Assembly: GCF_003194605.1 (NCBI RefSeq)
Contig: NZ_QHKY01000002.1
Location: 682,001 to 746,000, forward strand
DNA: 64,000 nucleotides
From: Nocardioides gilvus
Lineage (GTDB): Bacteria > Actinomycetota > Actinomycetes > Propionibacteriales > Nocardioidaceae
Direction of reading: 5' to 3'
Shown here in pieces: positions 16,076-23,917 of this stretch; the first letter of the stretch is position 1, and each line of letters opens with the position of its first letter. The position numbers were made by a program, and so were the translations under genes. Below the pieces are notes generated by a model. The model was not told the origin of the DNA and did no database searches. It saw nothing but the letters and a program-made list of their open reading frames with translations.

Positions 16076-19000
16076 GGTGCAGAGGTCCCCTGACCGGCGT
16101 GCTCGTGGGGCCGGCTGGCGGGCTGGTCGGTGCGTGCCGTGCCGTTGGCCGTCGGGCCGAACGCCGCGGGGCTCCCGGACATCACCACGACCTGGGAGGA
16201 TCCGCCCACATGGGCGACCTCCTGCAGCAGGGCGTGGACGCCGTCGGCCGGGTCGAGCAGGCCAATGCCGCGACGGGCGTACTCCCGCTCGAGCTCGGGG
16301 GAGACCATGCCCCCACCGGCCCACGGGCCCCAGTCGAGGGAGAGCACGCGACATCCGTGCCGGCCGTCGGTGGCCCGGGCGAGGGTGTCGAGGGCGTCGT
16401 TGGCCGCGGCGTAGTCGATCTGGCCCTTGTTGCCGAAGACCCCGCTGATCGACCCGAAGAGCACCACGAACTTCAGCCCCAGGTGCTGGCGGTCGAGGAT
16501 CATCCGGGCGCTGTCGACCTTGGTGCCGTAGACCCGGTCGAAGCCGTCGGCCTGCTTGTCGCGGACCAGCTTGTCGTCGAGGACGCCGGCGCCGTGGATC
16601 ACGCCGTCGAGGCGACCGAAGGTGGAGTGCAGGGCGTCGAGCAGGGCTCCGAAGCCCGGCGAGCGGACGTCCATCGCGACGTACTCCGCATCCGCACCCA
16701 GCGCGCGCAGGGTCTCCAGGGTCGCGATCACCTCACGCGAGGCGAGCACCTGCGAGCAGAGCGCCTCGACCTCGGCGGGCCTACGGACCTCGCCGATCTC
16801 CAGGACGCGGCGGCGCAGCTCGGGCAGGGTGACGGCATCCGCGAGGCGCGGGTCCTCGACGTCGGTCGGGTAGGGCGAACGGCCGACCAGGACGAGGCGG
16901 CAGGGAGCCGTACGGGCCAGGCCTTCCGCGATCTTGGCGGTGATGCCGCGGGCCCCGCCGGTGAGGACCACGACCGACTCCTCGGTCAGGTCCAGGGCGT
17001 CGAACTCGTCGCGCAGCGCTTGCACGTCTCCGGCGACCCGGGTCGTACGTCGCCCGCCCGCCCACGACACGGAGGCGGGGGCGTCGAGGTCGAGCAGCTC
17101 GTCGACCAGGGAGACGGCCAGGTGGGTGGGCTCGGCGGCGAGGTCGGAGGCGTCGACCTCGACCGAACGCACCAGGAGGTCCTCGCGCTCGCGGGCCAGG
17201 GAGCGGAACATCCCCGGTACGCCGGTCGGGACGCCGGTGAGCAGGTGCTGGTCGGTGGGGTGCAACCCGACGGTGACGGCCAGGACCTTCTGGACCTTGC
17301 CGAGCACGGCGGGGCGGACTGCGGCGAAGACCGTGCGGGCGTCGACCCGCGAGTCGCCTGAGGTGGCGGTCAACTCGACCACGATGTCGGCCTCGGCGAG
17401 GAGCACCTGCTGGTCGGCGACCTGTCCACGGGCGATGCGGGCCACCTGGGCGCCACGGTCGGCCAACGCGGTCTCGACGGCGTCGGTCAGCGCCGGGTGG
17501 CCCTCGACCAGGGCGGTGGTGGCACCGTGCAGGTCACCGAGGGCGACGGCCGGCCCGAGGGGCACGACGACGACCTCGAAGAGACCGGCGGGGAGGTCGA
17601 GGACGGACTCCTGGGCCGGGGAGGCTGCGGGCGCGGGGACCACGGGGGCCTGGTCCGTCTGGCTGGTCGAGGTCGTCATCGCAGCGGGCTGCTCCGACGG
17701 CCGCTCGCCCTGACCTCCCGCACCGGAGAGGGACTCGATCCACTGCACGATGGCGCGCAGGGTCTTGTGGCGGGAGAGTTCCTCGACCATGTCGTCGGCG
17801 AGTTCGCCGCCGGTGGCGTCGGCGAGACCGATGCGTTCGGCGAGTTCGCCGACGATCTCGATGCGCTTGATGGAGTCGATGGAGAGGTCGGCCTCGAGGT
17901 CGAGGTCGGGCTCGAGCATGTCGACGGGGTAGCCGGTGCGCTCGGAGACGACCTCCTGCACGGCCAGCATCAGGTCGATCGCGGGGGCCGCGGCTGCTGG
18001 AGCAACTGCGGGAGGAGCTGCCTCCACGGCGGGCAGGACGGAAGCGGCCTCGGGAACCGCAGTCGTCTGCACCGCCGTGGGGGCAGCGGTCTGGAGTGTC
18101 GAGGAGACCCACTCGACGATGGCGCGCAGCGTCTTGTGGCGGGAGAGTTCCTCGACCATGTCGTCGGCGAGTTCGCCGCCGGTGGCGTCGGCGAGACCGA
18201 TGCGTTCGGCGAGTTCGCCGACGATCTCGATGCGCTTGATGGAGTCGATGGAGAGGTCGGCCTCGAGGTCGAGGTCGGGCTCGAGCATGTCGACGGGGTA
18301 GCCGGTGCGCTCGGAGACGACCTCCTGCACGGCCAGCATCAGGTCGATCGCGGGGACAGCCGCGACCGCGACCGCGGCCACCGGAGCTGCGACGGGGACG
18401 ACCACCGGCGCCGCGACGGCGGCGGGCAGCTGACCTGCGGACGTCATGGCGGCGGGCTGCTCCAGCGACCCCTCGTGATGACGTACGGTCCCGGTGGCGA
18501 CCGGGCTCGCGGACGTCATCGCCAGCGGCTGCTGGGACGACCCCTCGTGATGACGGACGGGGGAGGCTGCCGCGGGTGCGGCACCGAGGTAGCGCAGCAG
18601 CACGTCGCGCTCGGCGGCGACGACCTGACGCATTGAGCGCAGGTACTCGTGCACCACCACGTCGGCGCCGGTCCCGGCGAACGACGGGCCGACCTCGACC
18701 TCGACACCGTTCACAGCGCCCTGGTCGAAGGGAGCGGGCTCGAAGGCGGCGCCGGAAGATTCGGAAGTGGTCATCGCGGGTCCTTCCACAGGCACCCCGG
18801 CATCGGCCGGGGCAGCATGCTGGGTGAGCTGGAGCGGCGGCATTGAGCCGACCGGCTGGAAGCTGTTGGGCAGGACGGTGCCGTCGGCGCGACGCACGAA
18901 GGCGCCGTCGATGGACCATCCCGGGGTCTTGAGCGGCCACGACTTGAGGTCGACCGCAGCGGCGCGTCCTTCGAAGAGGCTGGTGGCGTCGACGTCGACC

Positions 19001-22000
19001 CCGAGCTGGGCCAACCGTGCGAGGGCCTCGAGGAAGCGGCGCAGACCGGGCTCGCCGGGGACCTCGCAGGCGATGACGGTGTGCGGACGGTCACCGAGGA
19101 TCTTCGCGACCTGTCCGGACAGCACGCGGCCCGGGCCGGCCTCGACGAAGACCCGCACTCCGGCGGCGTACATCGACTCGATCTGGTCGACCCAACGCAC
19201 ACCCTCCGCGACCTGGGCGGAGAGCAGGGAGCGTACGGCTCCCGCGTCGTCGCTCGGGTAGGGCTCGGCGGTGGTGTTCGACCAGACCGGGAAGGCCGGC
19301 GGGGTGACCTCGACCTCGTCGAGAGCCGCGGCGAGGAGGTCACCGGCACGCGAGATCAGCGGGGAGTGGAAGGCGCAGGCGACCGGCAGCAGAGTGCCTC
19401 GTACGCCGTCGGCCTCCAGCGCCTCGACCGCGTCACGCACCGCGGTGGTGGGGCCGGAGATGACGACCTGGCGCGGGGCGTTGTGGTTGGCGACCACGAT
19501 GTCGGGCCAGGCAGCGAGACGCTCCTCGACCTCGGGCAGGGTGAGCGAGATCGCCGCCATGGTGCCCGGGTCTCCGCCCGAGTGCTCGACGGCCTCGAGG
19601 ACCGCGCCGCCCCGGGCCGCGCTCAGCTCGAGGAGGGTGGCCTCGTCGAATGATCCGGCAGCGGCCAACGCGGCCAGCTCGCCATAGCTGTGGCCGGCGG
19701 CCACGTCGGGCGTGACACCGACGCGACGCAGCAGACGGGTCATCGCCAGCGCGGCGATCCCCAGGGTCGGCTGGGCGACGTCGGTCGAGGTGATGGCGGC
19801 CTGCTGGGCGGCGCGCTGCTCCTTGGTGAAGGCCGTGCGCGGGAACATCGCGTCGGCCCACGGGGCACCGAGGCGCAGCAGGTCGTCGAGTCCGCCGAAG
19901 GTGACGAAGAGGTCGTTGAGCATGCCGGGACGCTGGCTGCCCTGACCCGGGTAGAGGAAGGCGACCTTGCCCGGACCTGCGTCGGCGCCGTCCTTCTCGG
20001 AGGCGGTCGCAAAACCGGCTTCGACCGCCTCGGCGAGCCGTTGCCCGGCCTCGGCGAACGAGGAGGCGACGAAGGCTGCGCGGACCGGTCCGCGGCCCTG
20101 GCGCGATGCTGCCCACGCGAGGTCGCGCAGGTGGTGACGTTGGGCGGATGGGTCGGTCTCGAGGACCGCAGCCACCTTGGCGGAGAGGTCTGTGACGACC
20201 CGGGCCGCGTCGGCCTCGCTCACGCCCCGGACCAGGAAGAGCTCGGCCGGCCACTCGGTGAGGCCGTGCGGCGGCCGGTCGCCACCGTCGTACGAGGAGA
20301 TCACCGCGTGGAAGTTGGTGCCGCCGAAGCCGAAGGCGCTCAGCCCTGCGCGGCGCGTCTCGGCGGCCCACGGACGGGCCTTGTCGTGGAACTTGAAGGG
20401 GCTGACGTCGTCGTCGTAGTACGGGTTCGGGTTCGTCAGGTTGATCGTGGGCGGCAGCACCGCGTGGTGCACGGCCTTGGTGACCTTGATCAGGCCGGCC
20501 AGCCCAGCCGCACACTTGGTGTGGCCGATCTGCGACTTCACCGATCCGAGGACGACGCTGCCGGTCTCCACACCCGCCTCGTCGAAGAGCTCGGTGAGGG
20601 TGGCCATCTCGGTGCGGTCACCGACGACGGTGCCGGTGCCGTGGGCCTCGACCAGACCGATCTCGGCGAGCTCCACGCCGGAGGCGTCGAGCGCGCGCAC
20701 GACGGCGCGCTGCTGGCCCTCCTTGCGTGGGGCGGTCAGACCCAGGTGGCGGCCGTCGGAAGAACCCGCGACCGCGTCGATGATCGCGTAGATCCGGTCG
20801 CCGTCACGCTCGGCGTCGACGCGGCGCTTGAGCACGACGCAGGCGATTCCCTCGCCGAGCGCGATGCCGTCTGCGTCAGCGTCGAAGGTGTGGCACTTGC
20901 CGGTCGGGCTGAGCGCGTGCACCGAGGAGAACATCAGGTAGTCGTTGAGGCCGTTGTGCAGGTCGGCGCCACCGGCCAGGACCAGGTCCGAGGTGCCGGA
21001 GCGCAGCTCCTTGCAGGCTGCGTCGAGAGCGGCGAGCGAGGAACCGCAGGCTGCGTCGACCGTGTAGTTGACGCCCCCGAGGTCGAGGCGGTTGGCGATC
21101 CGTCCGGCGATCACGTTGGCGAGCACTCCGGGGAACGAGTCCTCGGTCAGCGTCGGGAGCCAGTCCTGCAGCTCGTCGGGGACCTGGCCGAAGAGCTGCG
21201 GCAGGAACGCGCGTACGCCGTAGGCACCGCCGAGCTCGTTGCCCGACTCGGCTCCGAAGATCACCGAGGCGCGCTCGCGGTCGAAGTCGCGGGTGGCGTA
21301 GCCGGCGTCGGCCAGGGCGCGGGAAGCGACCTCCAGGCTGAGCAGTTGCACCGGCTCGATCGCGGCCAAGGAGGCCGGCGGGATGCCGTAGGCGAGCGGG
21401 TCGAAGCCGACGGCCTCGAGGAAGCCGCCCCACTTCGAAGGGGTCTTGTGACCGGCGGAGCGGCCCGTGGCCTCGGGCGAGTAGTAGAGGTCGCTCTCCC
21501 AACGATCCGCGGGGACCTCGGCGACGTGGTCGCTGCCGGCGACGATGTTGGCCCAGAACTGTTCGGCGCCGATCGCGCCGGGCAGGAACGAGTCCATGCC
21601 GACGATGGCGATGTCGAACGGGTCTGCCTCAGGTCGGGCTTCTGCGGCGCCCACGCTCTGGTCGCTGTCACGGCGGGCCCACTCGGCGCTGCCGCGGCTC
21701 ACCTCGTCGTGCAACGCGGCGATGGTGGTGATCTCGTCGCGCAGGGTCGCGACCTCGCCGATCATGTACATGCCCTCGGCCCGCTGCTGCGTCTCATCGA
21801 CGTCGACGAGTCCGGTGACGTCGCGGGTCAGTCCCTTGCTGGCGATCCGCAGGCGACCCAGGTTGAGCTGCTCGAGCTCGGCCCAGCGCTCCTTGGCGTT
21901 GACCCCCTCGGCCACGAGCTCGTCGCGGCGCGCTGCGAAGGCGCGTACGAAGTCGGTCTCCACGCAACGGGTCGCGTGGCCCGGGGCGGTCTCCAGCAGG

Positions 22001-23610
22001 ACCGTGGTCTCGCACTCCACCGCGACCTCCTGGAAGGCGGGCTTGATGGCCCCGGCCTCCACGGCCTCGGCGGTGAAGAGGTAGGCGGTGCCCATGATGA
22101 CGCCGACCTGGGCGCCCTTCTCGGCGAGCGGGGCGAGCGCGGCGGCGGCCATTGCGGCCGAGCGCGCGTCGTGGATGCCGCCGGCGAGCAGGATGCGGAG
22201 GTTCTCGGGGTCCTTGACCTGCATGAGGCGCTCGATCTGGGCCTCCCACAGGGCAAAGCTGGAGCGCGGGCCGACGTGGCCGCCGCACTCGCGACCCTCG
22301 AAGACGAACGAACGGGCACCGTCGCTGAGGAATCGGCTCAGCAGCCCCGGTGAAGGGACGTGCAGGTAGGACTTGATCCCGGCGTCCTCCAAGGAGGCCG
22401 ACTGGGACGGGCGCCCACCGGCGACCAGGGCGAGCGGCGGTGCGATCTCGTGCACGACGGCCAACTGCTCCGCCAGCAGCTCGGGCGGTGCGAAGCCGAG
22501 CAGACCGACACCCCAGGAACGGTCGCCGAGCAGCGCGGCGGTCTCCTCGAGCAGCGCGCGGACCTCGTGGCCGGGCATCAACGCCAGGGCCAGGAACGGC
22601 AACCCGCCACCGGCGGCGACGGCCTCAGCGAACGCAGCGCGGTCGCTGACGCGGGTCATCGGGCCCTGGGCGATCGGGTAGGTGGTGCCGTGGGTGGCGC
22701 TCACACCGGCGCCGGGCGCCAGGGGCGGGTGCGCGGCGGCCGCCGCGAGGTGGGTGACCACGGACGTACGCAGGCCCTGGACGACGCCACCGACGGTGAC
22801 GAAGCGTTGTGCCAGACCGGACGCGATGGCGCTGTCCTGACCGAAGGGGACCAGCGCGTCGGTGATCGACGCGCCCAGGCGGGCCGCGATCTCGGCGCCG
22901 GGGGTCTCCTCGTCGATCTGGGCGGCGGGGAGGTCGGGACGGGTGAAGAAGCGGTGTGAGCCGACGACCCGGGTCTCGCTGCCGTCCATGGCGGCGAGCG
23001 CGGCGCGGGTGGGCTGGTCGAGGAGGGATTCGCGGAGCAGGCCGAGCTGGGTGTCGAGCACGACGCCGGCCCCGCCGCCGGCGACGACCGCGGCGGCGGT
23101 GTGCAGGCCGATGCCGCCGCGCAGCCAGACGGGGACGCCGAGGTCGAGGGTGCGCTGCAGGAGGATGAAGGCCTCGGTGTCACCGATGCGTCCGCCGGCC
23201 TCGCTGCCCGAGGCGAGCAGCGCGTCGAATCCGGCAGCGACCGCGGCGGCGGCCTGTGACTGGCTGGTGACCTGGGCGATGAGGCGTCGGCCGGGTGCGG
23301 ACCAACGGGTGTGCAGGTCGCCGAGCTCTCCGCGGTCGGTCACGTCGAGGACGACGGTGCTGACGGCGCCGTCGACCTCGTCGGCGTGTGCGTCCAGGCC
23401 GGGGGCGGGGCGCAGCCAGGCGGTGTCGACGCGACGACGTCCCAGCTCCGCGTGGGCACGCTGCCAGTTGCCCAGGTCGGCGACGTCGAGCAGACCGACT
23501 CCGCCGGCGCGCACGGCGGCGGCGACGAGTGCAGGGTTGGTCGCACCGGAAGGATCAGCCGCTACGACGAGCTCCGTGTCGAGCTCGCTCGAAAAAGCGT
23601 TGTGCTGCAT
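16072..23610 (-). CDS. Type I PKS/PUFA-synthase-like megasynthase: two NMO/PfaD-like barrels-KS-AT-ACP-ACP-KR
   Basis: 2512 aa from the ATG at 23610 (GGAG 9 nt upstream). Residues about 10-640 hold two nitronate-monooxygenase/PfaD-like flavin barrels (SEAGGRIG near 135, RECGGHVG near 440), the enoyl-reductase type of PUFA synthases. Ketosynthase at about 690-1110: Cys855 in VDAACGSSL, then EAHGTGTVVGD and SQIGHTKCAAG. Acyltransferase: Ser1308 in GHSYGEL. Two acyl carrier domains with Ser1790 and Ser1913 in LSIDSIKR, the form typical of Pfa ACPs. Ketoreductase with TGGARGI near 2218 and Tyr2400 in DYAAAND. It is the first gene of the operon and overlaps the next by 4 nt. It should build a reduced or partly unsaturated acyl chain iteratively, with the partner protein providing DH and PPTase. 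Product unknown. Confidence 0.92.
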   Translation of the reverse strand: MQHNAFSSELDTELVVAADPSGATNPALVAAAVRAGGVGLLDVADLGNWQRAHAELGRRRVDTAWLRPAPGLDAHADEVDGAVSTVVLDVTDRGELGDLHTRWSAPGRRLIAQVTSQSQAAAAVAAGFDALLASGSEAGGRIGDTEAFILLQRTLDLGVPVWLRGGIGLHTAAAVVAGGGAGVVLDTQLGLLRESLLDQPTRAALAAMDGSETRVVGSHRFFTRPDLPAAQIDEETPGAEIAARLGASITDALVPFGQDSAIASGLAQRFVTVGGVVQGLRTSVVTHLAAAAAHPPLAPGAGVSATHGTTYPIAQGPMTRVSDRAAFAEAVAAGGGLPFLALALMPGHEVRALLEETAALLGDRSWGVGLLGFAPPELLAEQLAVVHEIAPPLALVAGGRPSQSASLEDAGIKSYLHVPSPGLLSRFLSDGARSFVFEGRECGGHVGPRSSFALWEAQIERLMQVKDPENLRILLAGGIHDARSAAMAAAALAPLAEKGAQVGVIMGTAYLFTAEAVEAGAIKPAFQEVAVECETTVLLETAPGHATRCVETDFVRAFAARRDELVAEGVNAKERWAELEQLNLGRLRIASKGLTRDVTGLVDVDETQQRAEGMYMIGEVATLRDEITTIAALHDEVSRGSAEWARRDSDQSVGAAEARPEADPFDIAIVGMDSFLPGAIGAEQFWANIVAGSDHVAEVPADRWESDLYYSPEATGRSAGHKTPSKWGGFLEAVGFDPLAYGIPPASLAAIEPVQLLSLEVASRALADAGYATRDFDRERASVIFGAESGNELGGAYGVRAFLPQLFGQVPDELQDWLPTLTEDSFPGVLANVIAGRIANRLDLGGVNYTVDAACGSSLAALDAACKELRSGTSDLVLAGGADLHNGLNDYLMFSSVHALSPTGKCHTFDADADGIALGEGIACVVLKRRVDAERDGDRIYAIIDAVAGSSDGRHLGLTAPRKEGQQRAVVRALDASGVELAEIGLVEAHGTGTVVGDRTEMATLTELFDEAGVETGSVVLGSVKSQIGHTKCAAGLAGLIKVTKAVHHAVLPPTINLTNPNPYYDDDVSPFKFHDKARPWAAETRRAGLSAFGFGGTNFHAVISSYDGGDRPPHGLTEWPAELFLVRGVSEADAARVVTDLSAKVAAVLETDPSAQRHHLRDLAWAASRQGRGPVRAAFVASSFAEAGQRLAEAVEAGFATASEKDGADAGPGKVAFLYPGQGSQRPGMLNDLFVTFGGLDDLLRLGAPWADAMFPRTAFTKEQRAAQQAAITSTDVAQPTLGIAALAMTRLLRRVGVTPDVAAGHSYGELAALAAAGSFDEATLLELSAARGGAVLEAVEHSGGDPGTMAAISLTLPEVEERLAAWPDIVVANHNAPRQVVISGPTTAVRDAVEALEADGVRGTLLPVACAFHSPLISRAGDLLAAALDEVEVTPPAFPVWSNTTAEPYPSDDAGAVRSLLSAQVAEGVRWVDQIESMYAAGVRVFVEAGPGRVLSGQVAKILGDRPHTVIACEVPGEPGLRRFLEALARLAQLGVDVDATSLFEGRAAAVDLKSWPLKTPGWSIDGAFVRRADGTVLPNSFQPVGSMPPLQLTQHAAPADAGVPVEGPAMTTSESSGAAFEPAPFDQGAVNGVEVEVGPSFAGTGADVVVHEYLRSMRQVVAAERDVLLRYLGAAPAAASPVRHHEGSSQQPLAMTSASPVATGTVRHHEGSLEQPAAMTSAGQLPAAVAAPVVVPVAAPVAAVAVAAVPAIDLMLAVQEVVSERTGYPVDMLEPDLDLEADLSIDSIKRIEIVGELAERIGLADATGGELADDMVEELSRHKTLRAIVEWVSSTLQTAAPTAVQTTAVPEAASVLPAVEAAPPAVAPAAAAPAIDLMLAVQEVVSERTGYPVDMLEPDLDLEADLSIDSIKRIEIVGELAERIGLADATGGELADDMVEELSRHKTLRAIVQWIESLSGAGGQGERPSEQPAAMTTSTSQTDQAPVVPAPAASPAQESVLDLPAGLFEVVVVPLGPAVALGDLHGATTALVEGHPALTDAVETALADRGAQVARIARGQVADQQVLLAEADIVVELTATSGDSRVDARTVFAAVRPAVLGKVQKVLAVTVGLHPTDQHLLTGVPTGVPGMFRSLAREREDLLVRSVEVDASDLAAEPTHLAVSLVDELLDLDAPASVSWAGGRRTTRVAGDVQALRDEFDALDLTEESVVVLTGGARGITAKIAEGLARTAPCRLVLVGRSPYPTDVEDPRLADAVTLPELRRRVLEIGEVRRPAEVEALCSQVLASREVIATLETLRALGADAEYVAMDVRSPGFGALLDALHSTFGRLDGVIHGAGVLDDKLVRDKQADGFDRVYGTKVDSARMILDRQHLGLKFVVLFGSISGVFGNKGQIDYAAANDALDTLARATDGRHGCRVLSLDWGPWAGGGMVSPELEREYARRGIGLLDPADGVHALLQEVAHVGGSSQVVVMSGSPAAFGPTANGTARTDQPASRPHEHAGQGTSAP
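17671..17718. repeat. In-frame palindromic repeat copy in the ACP2-KR linker
   Basis: 48 bp, GGTCGTCATCGC...CCTGACCTCC. It encodes GGQGERPSEQPAAMTTS on the minus strand, just after the second carrier domain. Terminal symmetry is partly lost compared with the intergenic copies. Confidence 0.65.
17762..17986 (-). repeat. ACP2 coding segment, identical to the ACP1 segment
   Basis: 225 bp that I compared base by base with 18131-18355 and found identical, silent positions included. The copies are offset by 369 nt (123 codons). It encodes the core of the second carrier domain. Confidence 0.93.
18131..18355 (-). repeat. ACP1 coding segment, identical to the ACP2 segment
   Basis: Partner of 17762-17986. 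Mismatches begin immediately outside (17761/18130 and 17987/18356), where the Ala/Pro-rich linkers start. Identity at wobble positions points to recent duplication or continuing gene conversion rather than selection on protein alone. Confidence 0.93.
18439..18486. repeat. In-frame palindromic repeat copy before ACP1
   Basis: 48 bp, GGACGTCATGGC...GTGATGACGTAC. It encodes RHHEGSLEQPAAMTSA on the minus strand in the AT-ACP1 linker. Confidence 0.75.
18511..18557. repeat. In-frame palindromic repeat copy before ACP1
   Basis: 47 bp, GGACGTCATCGC...GTGATGACGG. It encodes RHHEGSSQQPLAMTSA on the minus strand, 72 nt from the copy at 18439, forming a tandem pair in the same linker. Confidence 0.75.
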
Positions 23611-23917
23611 GTGTGACTCCCTCGCCTCAGCGACCGCTAGGTCCCGGACCCCTCCCAAGGTCCGAGCCGGTCCCCCTCCCTGGTTACCGACCGGTCACTT
23701 CATGGTGCCCAAAGACTGTAAGCCAGCCCACAGACGACCACCGCACGAGTGTGACCCAGATCTCATTTCCAGTCCAACTGGTGCAGACAAGGTGGTCCAG
23801 TCAGGCAGGCGGGCGATGTGACTCACGGCACAGATCCGTGTCATGCTCGCGTGAGGAACGTCCGCGCGTGAGGGTGCGCGGAGAGTTCCGGGAGCGAGCC
23901 TGGAGGGGGCCATTCCT
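23611..23917. promoter_or_regulatory. Divergent promoter region between the megasynthase operon and WS/DGAT genes
   Basis: 307 bp without a gene. It contains two palindromes that could be regulator sites: GACCGGTC at 23689-23696 within TTACCGACCGGTCAC, and CCAGTCCAACTGG at 23769-23781 (5-bp arms, 3-nt spacer). Lower GC around 23700-23800 fits a promoter zone. No regulator gene is adjacent, so the binding protein is unknown. The shared spacer would allow coordinate control of the two divergent operons. Confidence 0.4.

Noticed and set aside
17762-18355. ACP duplication as an assembly error
   Set aside because: Linkers around the two copies are fully different and the frame is kept, so two real copies are more likely; still worth a long-read check.
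12971-18557. CRISPR array or VNTR as explanation of the repeated 48-bp units
   Set aside because: Copies are dispersed, vary in spacing, lie inside coding linkers, and show terminal palindromes rather than regular spacers; no cas genes are near.
19690-22353. 887-codon open frame on the plus strand inside the megasynthase gene
   Set aside because: Antisense shadow caused by high GC third positions; composition is Gly/Val/Asp/Arg-rich with no domain, and the minus-strand frame encodes clear KS and AT motifs.
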